Of a stretch of DNA of 64,000 nucleotides, positions 43,069 through 50,690 are shown in pieces (within the stretch, counting starts at the first letter, position 1; every line of letters begins with the position of its first letter). Made by a program: the position numbers and the translations under genes. Source of the DNA: Caulobacter sp. FWC2 (GTDB taxonomy: Bacteria > Pseudomonadota > Alphaproteobacteria > Caulobacterales > Caulobacteraceae); assembly GCF_002742625.1 (NCBI RefSeq), contig NZ_PEBF01000001.1, positions 2,356,001 to 2,420,000 of the forward strand, read 5' to 3'. Below the pieces are notes generated by a model. The model ran no database searches and was not told where the DNA came from. It worked only from the letters and a program-made list of their open reading frames with translations.

Positions 43069-44892
43069 ATGGATGAACTCGAGCAGGCCAGGGCCCAGGC
43101 GGTCGCGCCCCTGTGCGAGGCTGCCACATCATCGTACCTGGCCAGCACCGAGGCCCTCGCCCGCGGCGACGCCGCCCGAGCTCAATCGATGATTGAACAT
43201 GCCCTGCGCCTTGCGCCGCAGAGTGCGGTTCTGGCCCACCAGAAGGGCGTCATCCTCATGACCGTTGGGCAATTGGACGAAGCCGAGCCGCTCTTGCGGC
43301 GCGCGGCGATGATGAACCTGAAGGCTTCGGCGTTCTGCGATCTGGCCACTCTGGAACGACGGCGCGGGCGCTTGACCGAGGCCGAAAACCATTATCGCCT
43401 AGCTCTGACGGCCGACCCCGACGCCGGTCTGATCTGGGAGGGTTTGGCGCACGTCAAACGCCTCGGCGGAGACCATGCCGCGGCCGCCCAGTGCCTGCGG
43501 CGAGCTTTGCCCAGCGCGGGAGACCGCCAGGCGGCGGTCCTGTCCGAGCTTGTGCATGTCCTGGCTCATCTTGCCGCCTGGCCAGAAATCGAACGGCTCA
43601 AGCCTCGCCTGGCCGAAGCGCTGGCGGCCACCGTCCACGAGGCGTCGGCGTTTCCCCTCCTCTCGCTGGAGGACATGGCTTCGGCCCACCGGAAAGCGGC
43701 GCGCCGCATGGTCGCCGCCCGACGCCCACCGCTCACCGCGCTGGCTCCCTGCCTGCCACGGCCCAACGCGCGACTGCGGGTCGGCTACCTGTCCGCCGAC
43801 CTGTTCGATCACGCCACCGCGCGTCTGATCGTGGAGGTGCTGGAACACCACGACCGGGCGGTTGTGGAGGTGGTGCTGCTCAATCACGGTCCCGATGACG
43901 CCAGCCCCCTGCGGCGACGTCTGGAAGCCGCCGCCGACCGCTGGGTCGACCTGCACGGCCTCTCGCACGACGCGGCCGCCGAGCGCGTACGCGCACTGGG
44001 CCTTGATGTTCTGGTCGACTTGAAGGGCCACACCGCCGAGGCTTGGCCGGAGCTGATCCTGCGCCGGCCCGCCCCGCTGGTCGTGCACTGGCTGGGGTAT
44101 CCGGGGACACTGGGCGGGCTGGTGGATGCGATCCTGGGTGATCCGATCGTCACACCGCCCGGCGCCGAGGCCGAGTTCGACGAGGAGATCGTGCGCATGC
44201 CGGTCTGCTATCAGCCCAATGACGCCCAGCGCCCGATAGGCCCGCGCCCCACGCGCCAGGCCGTGGGTCTGCCGGCCTCTGGCGTCGTGTTCTGCGGCTT
44301 CAACGCCATCTACAAGATCGGTCGGCCGGTCTGGCGGCGGTGGATGCGCATCCTTGAAGCCGTGCCAGACAGCGTGCTTTGGCTCCTCGATCCAGGCCCT
44401 GTGACCGCGACGGTGCTGCGCCGCGAAGCCGCCTATGCTGGCCTGGATCCCGAACGCCTGGTCTTCGCGCCCTGGCTGGGCGGCGCGGACTATCCCGCGC
44501 ATCTGGCCCGCCATCAGGTGGCCGACCTGTTCCTCGACGCCAGCCCCTATGGCGCCCACACCACAGCCAGCGACGCCCTGTGGGCTGGCCTGCCGGTGCT
44601 GACCTTCGTTGGCCAGGACTTCGCCGGCCGGGTGGCCGCCAGTCTGCTGCATTTCCTGGACTTGCCGGACTTGGTCGCCGCCTCGCCGGACGCCTATGTC
44701 GAGCAGGCCATCGCGCTGGGCCGCTCGCCCACGGCCTTGGCCGACCTGAAGGCGCGGTTGAAGCGCTCGCGCCTGCGACCTGGCGGTCCGTTCGACGCGG
44801 CTTCCACCGCGCGCGCCGTCGAAGACGCGCTGATCGGCCTGCACCAACGCGCTCTGACCCGACACCCCAACCCGGCGCCCGCCAGCGCCTGA
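43069..44892 (+). CDS. TPR protein with SPINDLY/O-GlcNAc-transferase (GT41) domain
   Basis: 607 aa. N-terminal TPR region (about 20-180: AEPLLRRAAMMNLKASAFCDLATLERRRGRLTEAENHYRLALTADP), then a GT41 domain: LRVGYLSADLFDHATARLI, VLVDLKGHTAEAWPELILRRPAPLVVHWLGYPGTLG, VVFCGFNAIYKIGRPVWRRWMRIL, SVLWLL, VADLFLDASPYGAHTTASDALWAGLPVLTFVG, GRVAASLL. It transfers a sugar from a nucleotide sugar to Ser/Thr of a protein. In Caulobacter GT41 proteins modify flagellins; here the divergent tail-collar proteins are possible targets (inference). ATG 43069 is preferred to a TTG at 43033 with no spacing to its AAGGGG. Confidence 0.9.
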   Translation: MDELEQARAQAVAPLCEAATSSYLASTEALARGDAARAQSMIEHALRLAPQSAVLAHQKGVILMTVGQLDEAEPLLRRAAMMNLKASAFCDLATLERRRGRLTEAENHYRLALTADPDAGLIWEGLAHVKRLGGDHAAAAQCLRRALPSAGDRQAAVLSELVHVLAHLAAWPEIERLKPRLAEALAATVHEASAFPLLSLEDMASAHRKAARRMVAARRPPLTALAPCLPRPNARLRVGYLSADLFDHATARLIVEVLEHHDRAVVEVVLLNHGPDDASPLRRRLEAAADRWVDLHGLSHDAAAERVRALGLDVLVDLKGHTAEAWPELILRRPAPLVVHWLGYPGTLGGLVDAILGDPIVTPPGAEAEFDEEIVRMPVCYQPNDAQRPIGPRPTRQAVGLPASGVVFCGFNAIYKIGRPVWRRWMRILEAVPDSVLWLLDPGPVTATVLRREAAYAGLDPERLVFAPWLGGADYPAHLARHQVADLFLDASPYGAHTTASDALWAGLPVLTFVGQDFAGRVAASLLHFLDLPDLVAASPDAYVEQAIALGRSPTALADLKARLKRSRLRPGGPFDAASTARAVEDALIGLHQRALTRHPNPAPASA

Positions 44893-44907
44893 ACCTTGGA
44901 GCGCACG

Positions 44908-45660
44908 ATGCTGCCGCCAGACTTGCCCGTCCATCATACCGACCTTTTCATCCCGCACTACCAGCCGCTCGAGCAGGGCGACTGGCGGATAGGCGTCGCG
45001 GCGATGGCCTTATTGCGCGGCTATTGGAGCCCTCCCGCCCTGGTCACCGAAATGGTCTGTCTCACCCGACGCGGTCAGACCTGGATGTCGACCTCGCCGA
45101 TGGAACTGGAAAGCCAGGAAATCGGGGTTCGGCTATCGGGGGGGCACGTGCTGATCTATGGCCTTGGGATGGGCTGGAGCGCGCTCAACTGCGCTCTGCG
45201 CGAGGAGGTCGAGGCCGTCACGGTGGTGGAACTGGATCCCGACGTCCTGGCGCTGCATCGGACCTTGGACTTGGCCGCCCAGTTGCCGGCATCGGCGCGG
45301 GCCAAGCTGAGAATCGTGCAGGGCGACGCCTACGCCTATGTTCCCGACCGCCCCGTGGACCTTCTGATGCCCGACATCTGGCTGCCGTTCATGAACGAGA
45401 CCCGGGTTCAGGAGGTCGCCGCCATGCAGGAGAAGGTCCAGGCGCGACACATCTACTTCTGGGGCCAGGAACTGGAGATCGCTCTGCGAGCCCGCAAGGC
45501 GGGTCTGGCGCTCGACAGGGCCGGAGTCAGCGCAATCGTCTCGCAAATGGGGCTGCCGCTTCTGGGTCCCGCCCTCCCCACCTATCCGGAGACGGTGAGG
45601 CAGATCGCCGAAGCGCATCTGGATCGTCTCTCGGCGGGTCTCGCCATGGCGACGGCTTAG
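44908..45660 (+). CDS. SAM-binding / spermidine-synthase-like protein
   Basis: 250 aa. Rossmann-type methyltransferase core: VLIYGLGMGWSALNCALR, then VTVVELDPDVLALHRTL, LRIVQGDAYAYVPDRPVDLLMPDIWLPFM. The order GLGMG...VELDP...GDAY...D resembles spermidine-synthase-fold proteins of the class I SAM family; no polyamine genes lie nearby. ATG 44908 has GGAG 7 bases upstream, better than the TTG at 44896. It follows the GT41 gene by 15 bases, so likely the same mRNA. It ends convergent with the lasso cyclase gene, overlapping by 4 bases. Confidence 0.75.
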   Translation: MLPPDLPVHHTDLFIPHYQPLEQGDWRIGVAAMALLRGYWSPPALVTEMVCLTRRGQTWMSTSPMELESQEIGVRLSGGHVLIYGLGMGWSALNCALREEVEAVTVVELDPDVLALHRTLDLAAQLPASARAKLRIVQGDAYAYVPDRPVDLLMPDIWLPFMNETRVQEVAAMQEKVQARHIYFWGQELEIALRARKAGLALDRAGVSAIVSQMGLPLLGPALPTYPETVRQIAEAHLDRLSAGLAMATA

Positions 45661-47504
45661 CCCCGTTCGGCGGACGAAAGCGCGACCAGGGTGTGGGCGA
45701 CAGCCAGCACCCGCGCCAGATGCGTCAGGCTCATGTCCTGCGGGTCGACCGCGCCGGGACCCGGCACAGCGCGGCTCAGCGCCTCGTCGACCCGCGCAAA
45801 GTCCAGGAAGGCCTCGGCGGCAGGTTCGCCCTCCAACCGCGCGCGCAGCGCCAGCAGACCCGGCCAGGCCTCGGCCAGCCTGGCCGCCAGGTCAGGCAGG
45901 GCCATGTACTTGCTATCGCGCAGCCGGACCCGTTCAGGCAGGACGCCCTCCATCGCCGCCCGGAACGGTTGGCGCAGATAGCCAGCGTCAAACAATAGGT
46001 GGGAAGGCAGCGACAGGCTGAACGCCACCAGGCGGCGGTCCAGCAACGGAAAGGTCATCGCCAGTCCGTGCTTGGCCGCGGCGATAGCATGATCATTGAC
46101 ACGGTTTGCCATCGACCCCGAGATCACCCGCCGCAACCGGTCGTTGGCCCTTGCGTCAAGGCCGCGGCCTGGGAAGGCGCGGGCCGCCGCCCGCGCCTTC
46201 GGCGACAGCATGTCGGCGGCCCGGATCCAGTCGGGCCGGGCCGGATGGACCAGCCAGGGGGCTATCAGCAAGCGATAGGCCATTCGCATAGGCGAGGTTC
46301 CGACCCGGCGGGCGCGCGCGACGATGTCGCGCGCCACGGCGAGGACGCGCCCGCGGGCCAGAGCATGGAGGTGGGTGCGCGCATGCTGCTGGCTGATGGT
46401 CTCATCGCCGCCCAGGCCATGCATCATCGCCGTGACGCCATCGGACCGGGCCGTCGCCAATAGCGCCGCCATGCTCGGCTCGACGAGCGTAGCCGTCAGA
46501 TGGTCCACGTCGCCGACGACCGCCAGAGGGTCAAGTTGGCCAAGGTGGCGCACCGAGTTACGCAAGCGTGGCGCGGCGGTCAGCACGGCTTGAATGAACG
46601 GGGTCTCATCGTCGACGTCCACGCCCCAGGCTGGATCGGCCAGATAGGAGTAGCCAATCACCGCCTGGGTGGGCGGCGCGCAGCGCGCGGCGAGAATGGC
46701 CAGGGCCGAAGAGTCGAGCCCCCCGCTCAACTGGACGCCCACCGGGCCATGCGCAGGAAGGCGATCCGCAACCGCCCGCCGCGTTAGGGTCAAGAGCTCG
46801 GCGCGCGCCTCGCGCGCGTCGCCTCGCCAAGCGCCGACCTCCGCCGGGCGAGGCGTCCAGGCCCTTCGTGGGGCGCCGGCTCCCGCGCGGGTCACCACCA
46901 GAGTGCTGGCGGCCGGCAACCACAGCACATCGCGAAGGCCCGTGGACTCGACCAGGGGCCGCTTCATCCGCTCCGCCAACACCCCAAGGTCCGGCCGGAT
47001 CGGCACGAGACCCGTGGCGAGCACGCCGCTGGGCAGCGAGGCGAAGGCGAACGCCCTGCCCGGCTCCAGGGCGTAGCACAGCGGCCGCGCCCCCATGGCG
47101 TCGCGCGCCAGGAGCAAGCGCTCTTCGACCGGATCCCAGGCGGCCAGGGCGAAGTCGCCGTCCACCTTGTCGGGCAGCGCCTGTCCCCAGCGCGCCACCG
47201 CGCCGGCCACGAGGCGTTCGGGGTCGGTCCGCGGCGGAAGGCCAAGGGACAAGGCCAAATCCGCGACCCTGTCCAGACGGAGATCGGCGGCGATCCATGG
47301 ACCAGGCTCGTTCCCCAAGTCGGCCAAGGGAAGCGCCGGGTCCGCGGGGGCGAAATCCAAGACCCCCAGGGCCAGCCCCTTGTCGGCGCGCAGACTTTGT
47401 CGCGGCGCCAGGCCCGGCGGCGTCATCGCCGCGGCCATGGCCTGGAGCATCGCCGGGTCGGCCGGAGCGCCGTCCAGCCGCAGCAGACCGCAGATCAGCC
47501 GCAT
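45657..47504 (-). CDS. Lasso cyclase-type asparagine synthetase homologue (protein C)
   Basis: 615 aa. The N part is glutaminase-like but starts RLICGLLRLDG: the Cys is at residue 5, not at the N terminus as in true AsnB, so it cannot serve as the glutaminase nucleophile. The C part is the ATP-pyrophosphatase: GVQLSGGLDSSALAILAARC (PP-loop) and GLGGDETISQQHA. Lasso C proteins adenylate an Asp or Glu side chain and close the macrolactam. The PqqD gene starts the next step 7 bases upstream, followed by the sulfotransferase, kinase and precursor. That context makes a lasso cyclase more likely than asparagine synthesis. Confidence 0.85.
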   Translation of the reverse strand: MRLICGLLRLDGAPADPAMLQAMAAAMTPPGLAPRQSLRADKGLALGVLDFAPADPALPLADLGNEPGPWIAADLRLDRVADLALSLGLPPRTDPERLVAGAVARWGQALPDKVDGDFALAAWDPVEERLLLARDAMGARPLCYALEPGRAFAFASLPSGVLATGLVPIRPDLGVLAERMKRPLVESTGLRDVLWLPAASTLVVTRAGAGAPRRAWTPRPAEVGAWRGDAREARAELLTLTRRAVADRLPAHGPVGVQLSGGLDSSALAILAARCAPPTQAVIGYSYLADPAWGVDVDDETPFIQAVLTAAPRLRNSVRHLGQLDPLAVVGDVDHLTATLVEPSMAALLATARSDGVTAMMHGLGGDETISQQHARTHLHALARGRVLAVARDIVARARRVGTSPMRMAYRLLIAPWLVHPARPDWIRAADMLSPKARAAARAFPGRGLDARANDRLRRVISGSMANRVNDHAIAAAKHGLAMTFPLLDRRLVAFSLSLPSHLLFDAGYLRQPFRAAMEGVLPERVRLRDSKYMALPDLAARLAEAWPGLLALRARLEGEPAAEAFLDFARVDEALSRAVPGPGAVDPQDMSLTHLARVLAVAHTLVALSSAERG

Positions 47505-47511
47505 CGGATCG

Positions 47512-47769
47512 TCAATCGACCTCGATCAACAGGTTCTGATCGCGCAAAGCCTGCAGAAAGGCGGCGACCTCGGCTTGGCAAACCTCTGGCGCCACCTCGA
47601 ACTCCTCGCCCAGGCGCGCAATCAGCCCCGCTTGACTGATAGGCGTCGCCAACAACTCCCAGATCCGCGGACCAACGCCGCTCAGACTGAAATAGCGCCC
47701 CTGCTCCAGGCTTAGCATCAGAAGCTTATCGTCCAACGGACTGGTGAACACTTCTTCGTGGCGTCGCAT
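47512..47769 (-). CDS. PqqD-like RiPP recognition element (lasso B1)
   Basis: 85 aa stand-alone PqqD domain: EVFTSPLDDKLLMLSLEQGRYFSLSGVGPRIWELLATP, then ISQAGLIARLGEEFEVAPEVCQAEVAAFLQALRDQNLL. It binds the precursor leader and brings it to the B2 protease. The ATG at 47769 has AGGACGG 9 bases upstream; a TTG at 47775, overlapping the sulfotransferase stop, would add two residues. Tightly packed between sulfotransferase and cyclase genes. Confidence 0.9.
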   Translation of the reverse strand: MRRHEEVFTSPLDDKLLMLSLEQGRYFSLSGVGPRIWELLATPISQAGLIARLGEEFEVAPEVCQAEVAAFLQALRDQNLLIEVD

Positions 47770-47771
47770 CG

Positions 47772-48641
47772 TCAAAGACCGTCCTCCTCATCGTCCAGGG
47801 CCGCAGGCAGATAGCCCAGACGCGCCATCATCACCCTGTGGGCGCGCTCCAGCCGCGCTTGCTGGGCCGGGTTCAGATACTCGCGCCATCCCCCGGCCCG
47901 CCCCTGGCGAAAAAATGGCGCGGTGGCGTTCGGCGAGCGTTCGACAAAACCCGTCGCGGCCTCTTGGCGGCGCAGTTCGGCGAAGTCAGCGTGGCGGACC
48001 GCCCGCGCCAACTCGTCGGGTCCGAAGTCGACGCCCAGAAAATTCAGCGCCGCGGCGAAGGCTTTAGGGGTGTCCGCCAGCAGATCTTCGTAGCGCAGCA
48101 GATGCACGGGCAGATCGTTCTGCCCTAGCCAGCCGCTCGCGTGACGGCTCCAGTCGGCCCAGCCGTGCGCGACCTGATGTCGCCCGCCCCCGGCCGGCGT
48201 CCAGGCGCACAGCGTTTCGACGGCCTGGTCAACACTCATCCCCCCATGAAAGGCCAAAGAGACGGCGACGTCGCGCGGATCTCGGACCAGATAGAGCACG
48301 GCGCGCTTGCCCCGCCCCATGGCTGCGGTTCCATCGTCCAGCAACTCATAAGCCTCGTGCGTCTTGACGATACTGGGCCCGTCGCGATGGCTCCTCTCGT
48401 CCTGGGCGGCGATGGCGCGCGCGCGGGCCAATTCGGAGGGGGTCAGAAGATCGGTGTCGACCAGCAGCTCGCGCTCGATCGCGGTGCGGTCGGCCGAGAC
48501 TCCATCGGACAGATTCAGGGCGTTGATGTTCTGCGGTTCCTCGTCCTTCGCCAGCAGGTTGGCCAGCAGGATGCGCATCCAGGTGTTGCCGGACTTGGGA
48601 TAGGACGCCAGCCAGATCGGCCCGGGCGGCAGGGTGGCCAT
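47772..48641 (-). CDS. PAPS-dependent sulfotransferase
   Basis: 289 aa. 5'-phosphosulfate-binding loop in IWLASYPKSGNTWMRILLANLL (residues 9-30); 3'-phosphate site around LYLVRDPRDVAVSLAFH with Arg and Ser; later RYEDLLADTPKAFAAALNFLGV and the end segment FFRQGRAGGWREYL (K/RxGxxGxW-like). It moves sulfate from PAPS to a hydroxyl or amine. Its place between the RiPP kinase and PqqD genes, with 3 bases or fewer between, implies it acts with the peptide pathway. Tyr or Ser of the core, or a sugar, could be the acceptor. Confidence 0.9.
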   Translation of the reverse strand: MATLPPGPIWLASYPKSGNTWMRILLANLLAKDEEPQNINALNLSDGVSADRTAIERELLVDTDLLTPSELARARAIAAQDERSHRDGPSIVKTHEAYELLDDGTAAMGRGKRAVLYLVRDPRDVAVSLAFHGGMSVDQAVETLCAWTPAGGGRHQVAHGWADWSRHASGWLGQNDLPVHLLRYEDLLADTPKAFAAALNFLGVDFGPDELARAVRHADFAELRRQEAATGFVERSPNATAPFFRQGRAGGWREYLNPAQQARLERAHRVMMARLGYLPAALDDEEDGL

Positions 48642-48644
48642 CGC

Positions 48645-49592
48645 TCACACCCGCGCCTGTCGCCAGTGTTCGAGCAGTTGCGCCACACTCTGGTCGATTG
48701 ACTCGAGGGCCTCGGGGCGGCGCAGGCTAAAGCCGCCGGCCTGGCTCAGGATCGCCGGAGTCATATGCGGCATCCGGCCCCGCCCCAGCATGGCTAGAGC
48801 GAGCTTGGGTCGGAAGGCTTCCTCCAGCAGCATCTGCGCGGTCGTCAGGGCAGGCAGGGGAGTGATGGCTGGCGCGAGGCAGGTCCGATCGAACATCAGG
48901 AAATAGACGCCCGCGAGCGGCGCGACCGCGAGCGGCGCCGCAACCGGCGGGCCGACGAAGTATTTCTTGATGCGGCTGCGCACCCGCGTGCGCGCCTGAA
49001 CGTCCAGACCTAGCTGCGCGATGCTGCGCGGCGTCAGCTTCAGATCGCGCCCATCGGCGTGCAGAACCACTTTTCCCTGAGGATCGACCGCGACTTGGGT
49101 GATGTCGTCGCTGAGAAAGCCGGCTCCGGCTTGGCAGAGGGCCGCCGCCAGGGTGGACTTTCCCGCGCCCGACGGGCCACAGAAAGCATAGGCGCGCCCC
49201 TCGAAGGTGACGGCCGAGGCATGCAGCAACATCGCTCCACGCTGGTAAAGCAGGGCGGCGATCCCAGTGCCCATGACGAACGGCACGACCTCCTCGAGGC
49301 TGCCGCCCGGCTCGGCCTCTATCAGGATCTCGCGCCCCTGCCGCACCAGGAAGCGGCCAAGCCCATGGCCGCGCCATAGGAAGGCCTCATCGGAAAGCGC
49401 CCAGAACGGGCGCTGCTGAACCGCGCCGTCCAAATGCTCGGACACGACTCCTTCGCGCAGCACCGCGTCGGGCCTGCCGTCCGCCAGGGGGATCGCGCCC
49501 GGCAAGGGACGGTCGGCCTCCACCCTCAGGCCGCAGATCAGATAGGTTGGCACTTGAAACCCGGAAGTCCTAGGATAGCGGCGGAAGATCAT
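48645..49592 (-). CDS. HPr kinase-like peptide kinase
   Basis: 315 aa. P-loop in AFCGPSGAGKSTLAAALCQAGAGFLSDDITQV near residue 135, the HPrK/P-type core with the SDD segment; the N part is a beta domain (LICGLRVEADRPLPG). HPr kinase homologues in lasso clusters phosphorylate the C-terminal Ser of the precursor, as shown for paeninodin. The precursor gene here is divergent, 116 bases away, and encodes a peptide that ends in Ser. It is not a true HPr kinase by context, as no PTS genes are near. Confidence 0.88.
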   Translation of the reverse strand: MIFRRYPRTSGFQVPTYLICGLRVEADRPLPGAIPLADGRPDAVLREGVVSEHLDGAVQQRPFWALSDEAFLWRGHGLGRFLVRQGREILIEAEPGGSLEEVVPFVMGTGIAALLYQRGAMLLHASAVTFEGRAYAFCGPSGAGKSTLAAALCQAGAGFLSDDITQVAVDPQGKVVLHADGRDLKLTPRSIAQLGLDVQARTRVRSRIKKYFVGPPVAAPLAVAPLAGVYFLMFDRTCLAPAITPLPALTTAQMLLEEAFRPKLALAMLGRGRMPHMTPAILSQAGGFSLRRPEALESIDQSVAQLLEHWRQARV

Positions 49593-49708
49593 TATCGTCC
49601 GCGGCGACGAAGCGGCAAGGATAAATGCAACTCCGGCGCGCCACGCGCACCCCTTCCCACTCTGCGTGTATCCGTGCTAGTCAAATCCCAGAGCGCGCGG
49701 GAAAGACC

Positions 49709-49876
49709 ATGACCAAGCCAAGCTTTGACACTACCGAGATGCGCGACGAAGCGCGCGCCGCGCGGCGGCCCTGGAGCACGCCGCAGCTAGAAGTGGCCGA
49801 CGTCAGCGCGGTGACAGAGGCTAAAGACCCCTACAGCCAAGAGCAAAACGTGTTCAATCAGGGACCGCCGAGTTAG
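49709..49876 (+). CDS. Lasso-type RiPP precursor peptide
   Basis: 55 aa. Leader about 1-37 with the recognition motif W22-S-T-P25-Q-L27 followed by EVADV, as bound by PqqD/B1 (aromatic-xx-P-x-L). T36 is at -2 of the probable cut; core A38-S55 (AKDPYSQEQNVFNQGPPS): Ala at position 1 and Glu45 at position 8 would give an 8-residue macrolactam, with a 10-residue tail ending in Ser, the residue phosphorylated in paeninodin. GAAAG lies just before the ATG at 49709; the frame is open to 49625 but without leader-like sequence. Its stop overlaps the convergent methyltransferase stop. Confidence 0.82.
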   Translation: MTKPSFDTTEMRDEARAARRPWSTPQLEVADVSAVTEAKDPYSQEQNVFNQGPPS

Positions 49877-50601
49877 AGCCTCTCGAATACCGTCTCGCCA
49901 TAGGCCTGATCGGCCAGGCGGCTATGGTCGGTGCCAAACAACGGCGTTCGGGGATCGGGCGTGGCGGGCAGAACAAGCCGCGGGGCGAACAGGCGCGCGG
50001 CCGGCGTGTCGCAAAGCCTGAAATTGCTGTGATTGACCGCCAGCAATCCGCCGGGACGCAAGACCCTTGCGAAGTCTTCGATCTGCGCGGCGAAGCGATC
50101 GAAGCGCAGGATCCCATCGCAGCGCGGCGCACCAGGATGGGCGTTGAGATCTCCCCGGCGCATCACCGCCAGGCAGAAGATCGCATCCATACTGGCTGTC
50201 GCCAAGGCGCGGGTGTCACCGGCCCGTCTGAACACGATCGCCGGATCCGGCGCGGCGGCCAGTCGACGGCGACAGCGGGCCACGTTACCCGGATGAATAT
50301 CCAGGCCCAGCAGATGAGCTTCCGAGAAATAACGGCGCAGGGTGAACACCTCCTCACCCGTGGCGCAACCAAACGAGAGCAGCGCCTGGGCGCCGGGCAG
50401 ACTGGCCTTGGTGAACGCGAAGATCGTCGGGTAGCGGTCAAGGCCTGTAGTCGCGTCGTCCTGCATCAATCGCGACTCGCCGGACAGGCGCAGCAGGGCG
50501 TAACCCGCGGCCTCGGGTGAGCGCAGGGCTCGCCGGGCCCAGGGAGCCATCGTCACGCGCGTGAGCCTCTGGATGGCTCCGCCAAGTCGATTGTGGTTCA
50601 A
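49873..50601 (-). CDS. Class I SAM-dependent methyltransferase
   Basis: 242 aa. SAM motif I LLSFGCATGEEVFTLRRYF, acidic end of strand 2 in LLGLDIHPGNVARCRRRLA, MDAIFCLAVMRRGD, and VLRPGGLLAVNHSNFRL (post-III). It reads toward the precursor gene and overlaps its stop by 4 bases. The lasso family includes carboxyl-methylated members, so the peptide is a possible substrate; a small molecule or polysaccharide target cannot be excluded. The start is within a 90-base gap shared with the ABC exporter. Confidence 0.85.
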   Translation of the reverse strand: MNHNRLGGAIQRLTRVTMAPWARRALRSPEAAGYALLRLSGESRLMQDDATTGLDRYPTIFAFTKASLPGAQALLSFGCATGEEVFTLRRYFSEAHLLGLDIHPGNVARCRRRLAAAPDPAIVFRRAGDTRALATASMDAIFCLAVMRRGDLNAHPGAPRCDGILRFDRFAAQIEDFARVLRPGGLLAVNHSNFRLCDTPAARLFAPRLVLPATPDPRTPLFGTDHSRLADQAYGETVFERL

Positions 50602-50690
50602 CCTCGCCTCCGCACAACTGAAACGAGTAGACGAGCGCGAAACAATCTTGTCCAGTCACGCTCTGATACGCCGAAGACCATAGGAACACC

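Noticed and set aside
45657..47504. True asparagine synthetase for amino-acid supply
   Set aside because: The Cys is at residue 5 and not exposed at the N terminus, and the gene sits in a PqqD/kinase/precursor cluster; the lasso cyclase reading fits better. A complete AsnB is present at 54626-56509.
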